From assembly GCA_017309275.1 (NCBI GenBank), contig JAFKLT010000035.1, forward strand, positions 105,819 through 169,818: a stretch of DNA of 64,000 nt, given 5' to 3'. Made by a program: the position numbers and the translations under genes. This document shows positions 35,303-44,738 of the stretch, piece by piece. This DNA comes from Sphingomonadales bacterium. GTDB lineage: Bacteria; Pseudomonadota; Alphaproteobacteria; Sphingomonadales; Sphingomonadaceae. The notes below the pieces were generated by a model, which saw only the letters and a program-made list of their open reading frames with translations, was not told where the DNA came from and ran no database searches. How positions within the stretch are numbered: position 1 is the stretch's first letter; every line of letters starts with the position of its first letter.

Positions 35303-36073
35303 TCAACTTAAAATTTCATACGCTGCGCCGTATCCCGCGTTGGCGGGAATAGTGAGGATGTTCGTGCCGTCTCGCTGGATGACTTCTGGAAGGACCGGCA
35401 CGATTTCGCGAGCCTTGGCCCGCGCGACGCAATCGTCTGCGCTCGCAGCTTCGGCTAGCAGTTGCAGGTTCAATCTCGTAGGAAAGATGATCGTTCGTTC
35501 ACCGCTGACACCCAGTTTCAGGGCTTTGCTTGGCGAAAGCCATTCCGCATCAACGGTTTCATATCCATCACATGCTGCGATCTGGCGCTCTGGGGCGCGA
35601 ACGACGAAGAAATGAGTGTCGAAGCGCTTTTGCATAAAGCTGGGCGTGATCCACCGCGCGAACTCGCTCAGGCGATCAAGGCGCAGTTGCACATCGGCCT
35701 CACGCACAATGTCGAAAAATTCGCGCTCGCCTCGCTCGACGGCTTTGCGGCTTTCAAGATCGCAAATATCCTCGAACTCGCTACCGTCGCGATGATCGGC
35801 CAGCAGGATGCCTGCTTCCTCAAAGGCTTCACGAATCGCGGCAATCCGGAGGGTGCGCTGCGTAGGATCTAGCGTTTTCCAACCCCTGCAATAATCGGCC
35901 CATTCAGGCGCTTCATCGGCAGCAGAAGGCTTTCCACCCGGAAAGACCAGCGCGCCGGATGCAAAATCGATCTGGTGATGCCGCTTGACCATCAGCACCT
36001 GGAACTCCGGCTCGTCGCGAAGCAACAGCATGGTGGCTGCGGGGACCGGATTGACTGGCTTCTGCAGGGTCAT
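35303..36073 (-). CDS. NUDIX hydrolase, NUDT19-like
   Basis: A 256-residue NUDIX hydrolase. The Nudix box is split by an insertion: FPGGKPSAADEAPEW is followed some 20 residues later by RIAAIREAFEEAGILLA, containing the REXXEEXG metal-binding core. This insertion is typical of NUDT19-like enzymes that cleave CoA or acyl-CoA pyrophosphate bonds. A role in recycling acyl-CoA would suit the neighbouring acyl-CoA operon, but it is a separate convergent gene. Two ATG codons in tandem (36076, 36073) follow GGAG; the second has better spacing. No signal peptide. Confidence 0.88.
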   Translation of the reverse strand: MTLQKPVNPVPAATMLLLRDEPEFQVLMVKRHHQIDFASGALVFPGGKPSAADEAPEWADYCRGWKTLDPTQRTLRIAAIREAFEEAGILLADHRDGSEFEDICDLESRKAVERGEREFFDIVREADVQLRLDRLSEFARWITPSFMQKRFDTHFFVVRAPERQIAACDGYETVDAEWLSPSKALKLGVSGERTIIFPTRLNLQLLAEAASADDCVARAKAREIVPVLPEVIQRDGTNILTIPANAGYGAAYEILS

Positions 36074-36136
36074 CATAAACTCCAGTTTGAATTGGCCTGA
36101 TATTGGACGCTGGCCCGTTCAGGCTGAGCAACGATC

Positions 36137-37726
36137 TTATCGCCATTTGCGCAGAAGAACCAACCCGGCAAGAGCCAGTGCAACACTTGCAAGCACCCAG
36201 GACTGATTCGCAAGCAGCGCCGCGGAGACGATAAGTGCGGCCGCCACAGGACCTTTGACAGGCTGGCTCGCGCGGCGAATGGCTGCAAGCCGTTCAAAAC
36301 TGGCCGGATCGATCTGGACAGGCACGTACCCGGACTTGGCGATCACGGCGGCGTTATCGAGAAGGTCGGGCATGACCGCCGCCAAGGCGAGGAGTTTTCG
36401 GCGAACTTTTTTTAGATTGGGCTGATTTCGGCCGAGAGAGAATCTTTCCGCGAACAGCTCCAACATGATGGGGCGTGTTTCCTCCCCAATATTATAACCA
36501 GGCGCAAAGGAACGCGCAAACCCCTCCGCCGTGAGCAATGTTCGAAGAAGGATCGCCAGATCAGGCGGAAGTGCGAGCTGATAGTCTCGCAGGAGATCGA
36601 ACACGCGGCTGAAAATATGCGAGAACTCAATCCCCGAAAGGACGGTTCCTCTGAATTCACCTATCAGCTGGTCCAAATTCTGGGTGAGCCCATCACGGTC
36701 AACTTTTGGATTTCCGGCCCATTCGAGCAACACGTTCGCGACGTCGGCTGTGTCCTCGTCGGCTATAGCCATGACAAGTCGCACCAGCTCCTCGCGTCTC
36801 GCCTTCGTGAGAGTGCCGACCGATCCAAAGTCGATAAAGCCCACATCCTGTTCCCCGATAAGGAAAACATTGCCCGGATGCGGATCGCCATGGAATTCGC
36901 CATTCAGAATGATCATGCGCAGGACTGCATTCGCATATTGTCTCGCGAACGCCGCCACGCGTGGGTCGGTCGAGCCGGCCTCGAGCGCAGACGCGGGCGT
37001 TCCATACAGCCGCTCCTGGACGTTGACCCGTATCCCCGTCAGTTCCCAATGAATTGTTGGAGTCTTGATCCCAAGCGTGTCAAGATAGCCACCGATACGC
37101 TCGCATGCACGAGCTTCGGCTGCCAGATCCATTTCCCAGGCAAGATTTCTGCCAAAGGTTCGCAGGAACTCTACGGGGCGATAGCGGGCGATTTCAGGGG
37201 ATCGATCCTCGGCAACGGCGGCGAGGCGCGACAGCAGCCGCACATCGGCCTCCATTCGCGCAGCAGTGCCCGGACGCCGCACCTTTATGATAACGCCGGC
37301 GCCGTCGAGCAGCGAAGCAGAGTAGGTCTGCGCTACCGAAGCCGAAGCCAGTGGTTGTTCATCGAATTGGGTGAATTCCCCTCGCCAGTCAGCTCCCCAG
37401 CTTGCGGCAAGGATGGGCTCGATTTCTTCGAATGGCACCGGAGAAACCTGATCGTGGAGCGTCGCGAAGGCAGCAATCCAGGACCTGGAAAACAGATCGC
37501 TGCGCGTCGCCAGCAGCTGTCCAAGCTTTATTCCGACCGGACCAATGTCGCGCAGGAGTGCGACGACCGCCGCCGGCCGCAATTCACCTGGATCGATTGA
37601 ATTGGCAGGATGCGGAATGACGCCGAGCGCGCCCGCCAGGCTTTTGGCGCCGTGCCGGACAAGAATCTGTCCTATCTCGGCGGCGCGTGCGATGTCTCCT
37701 ATCGGTTTATCTCGGAACCCAGGCAT
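36137..37726 (-). CDS. AarF/UbiB-family atypical kinase
   Basis: A 529-residue member of the AarF/UbiB/ABC1 family. Hallmarks are GIKLGQLLATRSD (KxGQ motif), VIIKVRRPG (nucleotide lysine), EMDLAAEA, HGDPHPGN (catalytic loop) and IDFGSVGTL (metal-binding Asp). Two C-terminal membrane segments (AALIVSAALLANQSW and VLASVALALAGLVLL) anchor it. Relatives act as ATPases that support ubiquinone synthesis or lipid transport. It lies 5 bp after a MarR gene on the same strand, so the two share an mRNA; this, and the divergent efflux operon, suggest a stress or membrane-protective role rather than housekeeping quinone synthesis. ATG 37726 chosen. Confidence 0.9.
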   Translation of the reverse strand: MPGFRDKPIGDIARAAEIGQILVRHGAKSLAGALGVIPHPANSIDPGELRPAAVVALLRDIGPVGIKLGQLLATRSDLFSRSWIAAFATLHDQVSPVPFEEIEPILAASWGADWRGEFTQFDEQPLASASVAQTYSASLLDGAGVIIKVRRPGTAARMEADVRLLSRLAAVAEDRSPEIARYRPVEFLRTFGRNLAWEMDLAAEARACERIGGYLDTLGIKTPTIHWELTGIRVNVQERLYGTPASALEAGSTDPRVAAFARQYANAVLRMIILNGEFHGDPHPGNVFLIGEQDVGFIDFGSVGTLTKARREELVRLVMAIADEDTADVANVLLEWAGNPKVDRDGLTQNLDQLIGEFRGTVLSGIEFSHIFSRVFDLLRDYQLALPPDLAILLRTLLTAEGFARSFAPGYNIGEETRPIMLELFAERFSLGRNQPNLKKVRRKLLALAAVMPDLLDNAAVIAKSGYVPVQIDPASFERLAAIRRASQPVKGPVAAALIVSAALLANQSWVLASVALALAGLVLLRKWR

Positions 37727-37731
37727 ATGTC

Positions 37732-38220
37732 CTATTCCGCATCGGTCCGGCTCTGATCGAGATTCGACGCAATCCGCACAAGAATGTCCAGCAACGTCCG
37801 TTTTTCGTCGCGCGTGGCGTTCCGCCATAAGACCCTATGCAGCCCGTCCGCGGATTCTCTCAGTTGGGGCAACAACCTGTCGAGCTCCTGGGTCAGGATG
37901 AGCTGCCATGCCCGGCCGTCCGTTTTGGCTCGTCGCCTTTCCATCAATCCTTTCTCACAAAGGCCAGCGACGGCTTGACCGATCGTGGCGGATTCCAACT
38001 CTAGTCGCTTGGCAATTCCGGCCTGCGTCAACGATGGTTCGCGGAGAAGTTGTCCGATGATGCGCCACTGCGTCTGATTGAGGCCGCTCTTGGCAATCCG
38101 TGCGTCATAAGCGCGCCTCGCCCCCCGACTAATCTCGTCCATCAAATATAGCATACGGTCGTCGTCGGTGAGGGCGCCTTCGCGAAGCCGTGGCGGCATT
38201 GTGTCGAGATTTGCGTTCAT
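37732..38220 (-). CDS. MarR-family transcriptional regulator
   Basis: A 162-residue MarR regulator. The winged helix is seen in LNQTQWRIIGQLLREPSLTQ, GIAKRLELESATIGQAVAGL and GLMERRRAKTDGRAWQLIL (wing). MarR proteins are dimeric repressors released by small aromatic or phenolic ligands and often control EmrAB-type pumps, which is exactly the divergent neighbour here. ATG 38220 (MNANLDTMPP) is preferred over the longer frame from 38253. Two TTACTAA repeats lie in the 104-bp divergent region. It is co-transcribed with the AarF gene. Confidence 0.93.
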   Translation of the reverse strand: MNANLDTMPPRLREGALTDDDRMLYLMDEISRGARRAYDARIAKSGLNQTQWRIIGQLLREPSLTQAGIAKRLELESATIGQAVAGLCEKGLMERRRAKTDGRAWQLILTQELDRLLPQLRESADGLHRVLWRNATRDEKRTLLDILVRIASNLDQSRTDAE

Positions 38221-38261
38221 ACCGCTGCCTAGTCCGTTTCGTGGGAATGCCAAAACGCAAA

Positions 38262-38281
38262 TTACTAAACGATTTTACTAA
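38262..38281. promoter_or_regulatory. Direct repeat in the MarR/efflux divergent region
   Basis: TTACTAA occurs at 38262-38268 and 38275-38281, 13 bp apart, in the only AT-rich patch between the MarR gene and the efflux operon. Candidate MarR operator or -10 region on the minus strand; assignment is inference. Confidence 0.4.
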
Positions 38282-38324
38282 CTGGATGGAACGGTCTACG
38301 CCACGCCATGAAGCGACTTAGCAC

Positions 38325-39479
38325 ATGTCCAAAATCCTTCGAAAGAGGCAGATGACCGACGAACCAAATGAGCGGGAACAGGATCGCGCGCCCGCATCCA
38401 GCCTGAAATCGCAACCCAAATTTCGCCTCATCCTCATCATAGCCATCACTGCTGCGCTGATTGCAGGTGGTTGGTGGTATTACAGGCATGTCACCTATGG
38501 GCAGTACATGCAGTCGACCGACAACGCCTATGTCGCGGCCGACAGCGTTGTGGTTTCATCAAAAGTGGCCGGATACGTGGACGCGGTGCTCGTCTCTGAG
38601 AACGGGTGGGTCAGTCCCGGCGAGGCGCTCGTGCAACTGGATGTGCGAGATTATAGAGCCCAGGCGCAACAGGCGCGTGCGCAGATTGCGGCGACGCTGG
38701 CCGGCGCCGACACAATCCGCTCGCAAGTAACCGAACAGGACTCAGCGATTCGACAGGCGCGGGCCCAACTCGCCGCCAAGCGCGCGGCGCTCGACCTCGC
38801 CAATGAGCAGGTAGCGAGGTATCGCCCCCTCGCCGCGACCGGTGCGGAGCCGCGAGAAAAGCTTCAACAATATGAGACACAGGCGCAGCAAGCGCACGCC
38901 GACTTTGTTGCTGCCCAGGCAGCAGTCTCTGCCGCCAACGGTCGGAGGGCCACCTTGTTCAAACAGATCGACCAGACCGAAGCCCAAGCTGACGCGGCCC
39001 GCGCGCAGCTGGAAGCGGCCGACCTAGATGTCACATCGACCCTGCTGCGAGCCAGCAAGGGAGGTCGCGTTGGCGATCTAACAGTAAGGGTCGGCCAATT
39101 CGTTCAGCCCGGCCAGCGATTGATGACGGTGGTTCCGGTAAACGAAATCTACGTCATCGCTAATTTCAAGGAGACGCAGGTCGGCCTTTTGCGGGCGGGG
39201 CAACCGGTCAAGCTCGAGGTCGACGCACTTCCCGACTTTGAGATTGCCGGACGCGTTGAGAGCATCTCCCCCGGAACCGGAGCAGAATTTTCAATCCTGC
39301 CGCCCGAAAACGCCACAGGGAATTTCACCAAGATTGTTCAGCGGATAACGGTTCGTATCGCGATAATAGCCTCGCCCAAAGTGCGTCGTCTGCTCGTCCC
39401 GGGCATGTCGGTTGTGGCAGTTGTCGACACGCGAAATGCTGCCGGAGAGCTGAAAGAGATCTCGAGTACCGACAAATGA
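38325..39479 (+). CDS. HlyD/EmrA-family membrane fusion protein
   Basis: A 384-residue periplasmic adaptor. One membrane segment near residues 37-54 (LIIAITAALIAGGWWYY) is followed by the beta-barrel/lipoyl half (STDNAYVAADSVVVSSKVAG), a long alpha-helical hairpin rich in Ala/Gln/Arg (about 100-240) and the second lipoyl/barrel half. It links the inner-membrane transporter encoded next (ATGA overlap) to the outer-membrane channel. TDNAYV and the order of genes are typical of EmrA in drug efflux systems. An alternative start at ATG 38352 has AGAGG close upstream and would shorten the protein by nine residues. Probably controlled by the divergent MarR gene. Confidence 0.93.
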   Translation: MSKILRKRQMTDEPNEREQDRAPASSLKSQPKFRLILIIAITAALIAGGWWYYRHVTYGQYMQSTDNAYVAADSVVVSSKVAGYVDAVLVSENGWVSPGEALVQLDVRDYRAQAQQARAQIAATLAGADTIRSQVTEQDSAIRQARAQLAAKRAALDLANEQVARYRPLAATGAEPREKLQQYETQAQQAHADFVAAQAAVSAANGRRATLFKQIDQTEAQADAARAQLEAADLDVTSTLLRASKGGRVGDLTVRVGQFVQPGQRLMTVVPVNEIYVIANFKETQVGLLRAGQPVKLEVDALPDFEIAGRVESISPGTGAEFSILPPENATGNFTKIVQRITVRIAIIASPKVRRLLVPGMSVVAVVDTRNAAGELKEISSTDK

Positions 39480-41047
39480 CCGCCGAGTTGGCATCGAACA
39501 GCGCCTCTGGTACTCCGACTGCAGACAGGCGGAATGCCGATATCACCGCGTGGATAGCGGTCGCAGCGGGCGCACTTGGCGCCATGCTCGCAACACTCGA
39601 TATCTCTATCGTCAATTCCGCGCTTCCGGTGATCCAGGGCGAAATCGGAGCCAGCGGCACCGAGGGAACCTGGATTGCCACCGCATTTCTCGTAGCCGAA
39701 ATCGTGGTAATTCCGCTTAGCGCCTGGCTTGAACGCCTTTTTGGACTGCGAAATCTGCTCATCATTGCGGTTTCCGCGTTCACCGGCTTTTCAATTCTTT
39801 GCGGTATGGCGACCGACCTCACGACCATGATCATCGGTCGCACGGGTCAGGGTTTCATGGGTGGTGCGCTGATACCGACTGCGATGACCATCGTGGCGAA
39901 AAGATTGCCGCCCCATCAACAGCCGATCGGCATGGCGCTGTTCGGCATGACAGTGATTCTGGGTCCGGTCATGGGGCCGCTGATCGGTGGCTGGCTGACC
40001 GAAAATTTGAGCTGGCACTATGCCTTCTTTGTCAATGTTCCAATCTGCGCTGTGCTGCTGCTGCTGCTATTCGTCGGGCTTCCTCACGAAGAGCCGAAGT
40101 GGGAGTATCTGACCGATGCTGATTGGGCGGGCATTGCCGGCCTGATTCTGGGGTTGGGCGCTTTGACTGTGTTGCTTGAGGAGGGGCATCGCGAGGAATG
40201 GTTTGAATCCGCTCTTATTCGCTGGCTGGCCCTCATTGCCGTCATCGGTTTCGCTTCACTGATCTACGGGCAGCTGAATGCGTCCAAGCCCGTCCTGAAA
40301 CTCCGCCTCCTTCTCAATCGCCAATTCGGAAGCGTTGCGGTGATGGCTCTCGCCTTGGGAATGGTGATGTATGGTTCGACCTACGTCATTCCCCAATTTC
40401 TTGCGATCATATCGGATTATAACGCTTTTCAAACCGGGCTCGTTATATTTTGGATGGGTATTCCGGCCTTTGTGCTTATGCCGATCCTGCCCTTAATGAT
40501 CCGTAGGCTCCACATCCGCATTGCCGTCGGAGTCGCAATGCTTCTGATGGCGGCCAGCTGTTTCGTCAGCATAAGCCTCACCGCGGAATCCGGGGGCGCC
40601 GTATTCATCGAAAGCCAGCTTATTCGGGGTGTTGGCATGATTCTGTCCATGATGTTCCTGAACCAGGCTACCGTAGCCTCAGTGGCAAATACAGATGCTG
40701 GCGATGCCTCCGGTATTTTTAACGCCGCTCGAAATCTCGGAGGATCTTTCGCTTTGGCCGGACTGGCTTCGTTTCAGGACCAGCGGATCTGGCACCATAG
40801 CCGGCGCATGGAAGAAACGCTGAATGCCAACAGTGTTTCGCTCCAGATTTATCTTGATGAACTCGCGAAAAGCTTCGGCGGGATGGAGGGTGCCATGTCG
40901 ATGCTAGGCCGGACCATCCAGCGGGACGCGTTCGTAATGACCTACAATGATGTGTTCTTGGCGATGGGCGTCCTAACCTTGATGACCGTTCCTTTGGTCA
41001 TCTTTTTGAAGCCGCTTCCCAGGAATGTTTCCCTTTCGATGCACTGA
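39476..41047 (+). CDS. EmrB-type MFS drug:proton antiporter (DHA2)
   Basis: A 523-residue inner-membrane transporter of the DHA2 (14-helix) major facilitator family. Helix-1 region reads ATLDISIVNSALPVIQGEIG, helix 4-5 loop GRTGQGFMGGALIPTAMTIV, and motif C is GPVMGPLIGGWLTENLSW, marks of antiporters. It would pump hydrophobic drugs, phenols or pathway intermediates out, using the adaptor upstream and the channel downstream. Start ATG overlaps the adaptor stop. The C-terminal loop (ARNLGGSFALAGLASFQDQR) is normal for EmrB. Gene intact. Confidence 0.94.
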   Translation: MTAELASNSASGTPTADRRNADITAWIAVAAGALGAMLATLDISIVNSALPVIQGEIGASGTEGTWIATAFLVAEIVVIPLSAWLERLFGLRNLLIIAVSAFTGFSILCGMATDLTTMIIGRTGQGFMGGALIPTAMTIVAKRLPPHQQPIGMALFGMTVILGPVMGPLIGGWLTENLSWHYAFFVNVPICAVLLLLLFVGLPHEEPKWEYLTDADWAGIAGLILGLGALTVLLEEGHREEWFESALIRWLALIAVIGFASLIYGQLNASKPVLKLRLLLNRQFGSVAVMALALGMVMYGSTYVIPQFLAIISDYNAFQTGLVIFWMGIPAFVLMPILPLMIRRLHIRIAVGVAMLLMAASCFVSISLTAESGGAVFIESQLIRGVGMILSMMFLNQATVASVANTDAGDASGIFNAARNLGGSFALAGLASFQDQRIWHHSRRMEETLNANSVSLQIYLDELAKSFGGMEGAMSMLGRTIQRDAFVMTYNDVFLAMGVLTLMTVPLVIFLKPLPRNVSLSMH

Positions 41048-41054
41048 GCCTGAT

Positions 41055-42518
41055 ATGATAAAAAAATCTGTAATATCGCTTCTCGCCTCGTTTCTGCTGG
41101 CCGGTTGTGTCGCGGGCCCAGACTACGCCGGGCCTCCAGAAGTATTCTCGGCGAACCGAAATGACGGCTTTGTCCGTGCCGGCGGTAACGTCAGCGATGC
41201 CGAGCCCGAGCTGGCAGATTGGTGGCTCCTTTTGAACGATCCGGAATTGAACAGGCTTATCGAGGCCGCGTTATCGGACAATCCTTCGCTTCAGGCTGCG
41301 CAAGCGCGGATCGCGCAGGCGCGGGCATCCGTGAGACAGGAGAAGGCCGGAAGATTTCCGACGCTTGGAACCCAGGCGACGGCTATTCAGGGCCGCTTGC
41401 CGGGCCTTGATATTCAGAACAGTGCCCCGCCTTCGGCGAGCGCGCCTGTTAGTCCGCAGGGACAGGCGGATGATAGCCTCAGTGTCTACAATCTCGGGCT
41501 CAACGCTAACTGGGAGCTGGATTTCGCAGGAGGAACGCAGCGACGGATCGAGGCCGGCAACGCTCAGGCAGCGGCAGCGGTTGCCAATGTGGAGGATGCC
41601 AAGGTCCAGCTGACCGCCGAAGTCGCCAATGCCTATGTCAACCTGCGCGAGGCCCAGTTTCGAGCCAAAGCGTACCGAACCGAGTGCGAGTTGCAGCATC
41701 AAATCCTCTCGCTAACCTATCAACGGTATCAGCAAGGCGTTTTGCCCCTGTTCCCTCTCGGCAATGCAAATGCCGAGCTCGAGTTGCTCAAGTCTCAGCT
41801 CGCCGAGGCCGAAGCTGACACGGCGGTATTGCTCGATGCGCTTGCCATTTTAGCTGGGCAGATCCCAGGGACAACGGACGAAGCGCTGAAACAGATCTTC
41901 GATGTTCCCCTCCCGCCGGAACAGGTCGCGGTGGGCGACCCCTCAAACCTTGTCGCACGTCGGCCCGACATCCGCGCGGCCGAACGCAGCCTGGCGGCAG
42001 CAACGGCTCGGATCGGTGTTGCGGAGGCCGCACGATTTCCGAAGCTGTCATTCATGGGAATCTTGGGACTTGGCGGAACGTCGCCAGACGATCTCTTTGA
42101 TGTGAGCAACCCGTCAATTCTCGCTATTCCGCAGCTGCAGTGGAACTTCCTCGATTTCGGAAGGGTCGATGCCTCGGTCGATCAGGCGAGCGCCGCCCGT
42201 GCCGAGGCGGTTGCCAACTATCGACAGACAGTGCTTTCTGCACTTCAGGACGCCGAGCGCGCGTTGTCGCGCTTTGGCCAGCAGCGCTCTGCCCTGGTGG
42301 CGTTCGCGCAGATCAAGTCCCAGGCAGATGGCGCAGCCGATCTTGATCGACAACGATTTGCCGGCGGAGTGATCTCGCGCGCTGACCTAAATCGCACGCT
42401 TCGCAAACAGGAGCAGGCGGCAACCGACCTCGTCCGGGGAAAGGCGGCGCTCACGCTGTCATGGATCGCCCTGCAAAAATCACTCGGCCTGGGATGGCAA
42501 ATGCAAGCAAAGATTTAA
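41055..42518 (+). CDS. Outer-membrane efflux channel (NodT/OprM family lipoprotein)
   Basis: A 487-residue TolC-like outer-membrane factor. The lipoprotein signal KKSVISLLASFLLAGC ends in the lipobox LAGC; the mature protein starts CVAGPDYAGPP as in NodT/OprM proteins. Duplicated coiled-coil repeats are seen (NPSLQAAQARIAQARASVRQ and RRPDIRAAERSLAAATARIG). It completes the tripartite pump with the two preceding genes, 7 bp after the transporter stop. ATG 41055 gives the signal peptide; upstream in-frame codons overlap the transporter gene. Intact. Confidence 0.94.
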   Translation: MIKKSVISLLASFLLAGCVAGPDYAGPPEVFSANRNDGFVRAGGNVSDAEPELADWWLLLNDPELNRLIEAALSDNPSLQAAQARIAQARASVRQEKAGRFPTLGTQATAIQGRLPGLDIQNSAPPSASAPVSPQGQADDSLSVYNLGLNANWELDFAGGTQRRIEAGNAQAAAAVANVEDAKVQLTAEVANAYVNLREAQFRAKAYRTECELQHQILSLTYQRYQQGVLPLFPLGNANAELELLKSQLAEAEADTAVLLDALAILAGQIPGTTDEALKQIFDVPLPPEQVAVGDPSNLVARRPDIRAAERSLAAATARIGVAEAARFPKLSFMGILGLGGTSPDDLFDVSNPSILAIPQLQWNFLDFGRVDASVDQASAARAEAVANYRQTVLSALQDAERALSRFGQQRSALVAFAQIKSQADGAADLDRQRFAGGVISRADLNRTLRKQEQAATDLVRGKAALTLSWIALQKSLGLGWQMQAKI

Positions 42519-42873
42519 TGTCACCTACGAGTGTTGTTAATATAAACTCCAAGGTGCGATATCGGTTCAGAAAGAATCTCATAGGGATTTCACCTGACAA
42601 TTTTATCTAACCTTAGCAAGAGTATCCTGTGCTTATTCAAACGATCTGTCGGCCGATTTGTGCGCAGCATACTCCTTGCAAGCGACCTGATATAACGCTA
42701 CGCTGACGTCTACATAATGTCATTGAGGCAAGGCGCGATGTGTGGATCGGCATGGTTAAATGTGTGGGGTCAGTGGTCCCGCTTGCTGGCATGATCCGCT
42801 CGACGACGGGCTATGGGAGAGGAAGTTGCCACGGGCGATCCGCTCTCCCGACACCGGTTGGAGACTTGCTGCG
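42519..42873. other. AT-rich gap before the Mla-like operon
   Basis: No gene seen. The first 180 bp are clearly AT-richer than the surroundings and should contain the promoter of the lipid-transport operon, though no clean -35/-10 pair could be fixed. In-frame codons extend the permease ORF back to 42760 but lack a ribosome-binding site. Confidence 0.45.
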
Positions 42874-43974
42874 ATGAATGCGCGCACAGCACCGAACATC
42901 TTCGTTCGCGAAGGAGATGGCATTTCAACGTTGGTCGTTGAAGGTGACTGGACAGCGATTTCGATCGCAGGCCTTTCCGGGCATGTTCTGAGTCCCTCGA
43001 ACCTCTCCTTCTCAAGCGACTTCGGAAACCTGGGAAGGATAGACAGCGCAGGCGCGCTCGCCATCCTGACTCTCGCACCCAATGCGGCATTTACCGCAGA
43101 CCTGCCCGCCAATCTTGCTGATCTGTTCGCGCTGGTGGGCTCGGCCATGGCCGACCGCGATGTCCCGTCTATCAAAACTCCCCCATTTCACGTGCGTCTT
43201 GGCCAAAAAGTTTATCGAGCTGTCCAGGAAATCGGCGCAAGCGCTCGATTTCTCGGGCAACTTGAGGTGGCGCTCATGAAATCTCTTGCACATCCCAAAA
43301 GGATGCGACTGATCGCACTGGCGTCGTCAATTCAGAAGGCCGGCTTCGATGCGCTGCCACTCATAGCGATCATGACATTCTTTATCGGCGCAGTAGTGGC
43401 TCTCATAGGAAGCGATCTGCTCAAGACATTGGGTGCATCGGAACTGGTCGTCGAACTGGTTGGCATATCCGTCCTCCGCGAGTTCGGCGTCCTCATTCCC
43501 GCGATACTACTTGCCGGTCGGTCCGCTTCCACTTTCGCGGCCCAGATCGGCGCAATGCGAATGAATCAAGAGACGCAGGCAATGAAGGTGATGGGCATCG
43601 ACCTGTTCGACGCGCTGGTTGTGCCACGCGTATTGGCATTGCTTGTAATTATGCCCCTCCTGGCGATTGTTGCCATGCTGGCTGGGTTGGCCGGCGGGCT
43701 TGTCGTCAGCTGGGGCATACTCGACGTGAGCCCGACATATTTCGCCGAACGACTCTCGGCTGCGGTCGATATCCGACACTTCTGGGTTGGAATGGCAAAA
43801 GTACCGGTGCTGGCCATTGTGATTGCGCTTGCCGGATGTCGCCACGGCCTTTCGGTACGCGGAGATGTTGAGGATCTGGGCGGGCGGGTGACCGTCGCCG
43901 TTGTCCAAGCGCTATTCGCAATCATCCTTCTGGATGCCGCCTTTGCAATTCTCTTCAACGTGCTCGAAATATGA
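42874..43974 (+). CDS. MlaE-family lipid ABC permease with STAS-like N-domain
   Basis: A 366-residue permease. Residues 1-115 form a STAS-like domain (GDWTAISIAG, NLGRIDSAGALAILTLA); the rest is the MlaE permease with five or so membrane helices, including PLIAIMTFFIGAVVALIGSD, VLREFGVLIPAILLAGRSAS and GAMRMNQETQAMKVMGID, the coupling-helix motif. MlaE-type proteins move phospholipids across the periplasm with an ATPase and an MCE protein. ATG 42874 is chosen for GGAG upstream and domain boundary. The stop overlaps the ATPase start (ATGA). The STAS fusion replaces a separate MlaB. Confidence 0.92.
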   Translation: MNARTAPNIFVREGDGISTLVVEGDWTAISIAGLSGHVLSPSNLSFSSDFGNLGRIDSAGALAILTLAPNAAFTADLPANLADLFALVGSAMADRDVPSIKTPPFHVRLGQKVYRAVQEIGASARFLGQLEVALMKSLAHPKRMRLIALASSIQKAGFDALPLIAIMTFFIGAVVALIGSDLLKTLGASELVVELVGISVLREFGVLIPAILLAGRSASTFAAQIGAMRMNQETQAMKVMGIDLFDALVVPRVLALLVIMPLLAIVAMLAGLAGGLVVSWGILDVSPTYFAERLSAAVDIRHFWVGMAKVPVLAIVIALAGCRHGLSVRGDVEDLGGRVTVAVVQALFAIILLDAAFAILFNVLEI

Positions 43975-44738
43975 TTTGCGATCCGGACGTCGTTATTCGG
44001 GTGGAGAATCTTAAAACCCGATTTGGCGATCACATTATCCACCAGGATTTGAACCTAGAAGTCCATCGTGGCGAGATTCTTGGTGTCGTCGGAGGGTCCG
44101 GTAGTGGAAAATCCGTCCTGATGAACACCATTTTGGGCCTGATTGCGCCTAGCCATGGGACAATCGAAATCTTTCAGAAAAAAATTGGGAGTCGCTTTGA
44201 TCGTACGGAAATTAATCACCGAATTGGCGTCATGTTTCAAAATGGCGCGCTTTTTTCTTCTCTTAGTGTGCAAGAAAATGTCGAGGCTCCTCTCATCGAA
44301 CATACCCGTCTTAGAGAGCCGTGGCTCGAGGCCGTGGCTCTGATGAAAATCGGCCTTGTCGGACTCGATGCCGAGGTGGGCCGGCAAATGCCCGCTGAAC
44401 TTTCAGGCGGAATGCGAAAACGTGTAAGCGTAGCGAGGGCCTTGGCGCTCGATCCAGAATTGCTGTTCCTTGACGAACCCACTTCGGGCCTCGACCCGAT
44501 CGCAGCCGCGGAATTTGACCAGCTGATACGGACGCTGAGCGACACGCTGGGGCTTACTGTCGTGATGGTGACCCATGATCTCGACAGCCTGTATTCCATC
44601 AGCGACCGCGTGGCCGTGGTTGCGGATCAGAAAATTGTCGAGGTTTCGCCAATCGCGGAACTTGAGAGGTCTGACCATCCTTGGATCAGGGCGTTTTTGG
44701 GAGGGCGGGCGGAGCGCGCCAAGGAAAGGAACCGCTAA
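43971..44738 (+). CDS. MlaF-type ABC transporter ATPase
   Basis: A 255-residue ABC ATPase. Walker A is GGSGSGKSVLMN, the signature ELSGGMRKRVSVARAL, Walker B LLFLDEPTSGLDP, followed by the switch histidine in MVTHDLDSL. The MRKR variation of the signature loop is typical of MlaF-like lipid transporters. It powers the permease encoded upstream and overlaps both neighbours (ATGA start; its stop shares one base with the MCE gene start). Cytoplasmic face of the inner membrane. Confidence 0.94.
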   Translation: MICDPDVVIRVENLKTRFGDHIIHQDLNLEVHRGEILGVVGGSGSGKSVLMNTILGLIAPSHGTIEIFQKKIGSRFDRTEINHRIGVMFQNGALFSSLSVQENVEAPLIEHTRLREPWLEAVALMKIGLVGLDAEVGRQMPAELSGGMRKRVSVARALALDPELLFLDEPTSGLDPIAAAEFDQLIRTLSDTLGLTVVMVTHDLDSLYSISDRVAVVADQKIVEVSPIAELERSDHPWIRAFLGGRAERAKERNR

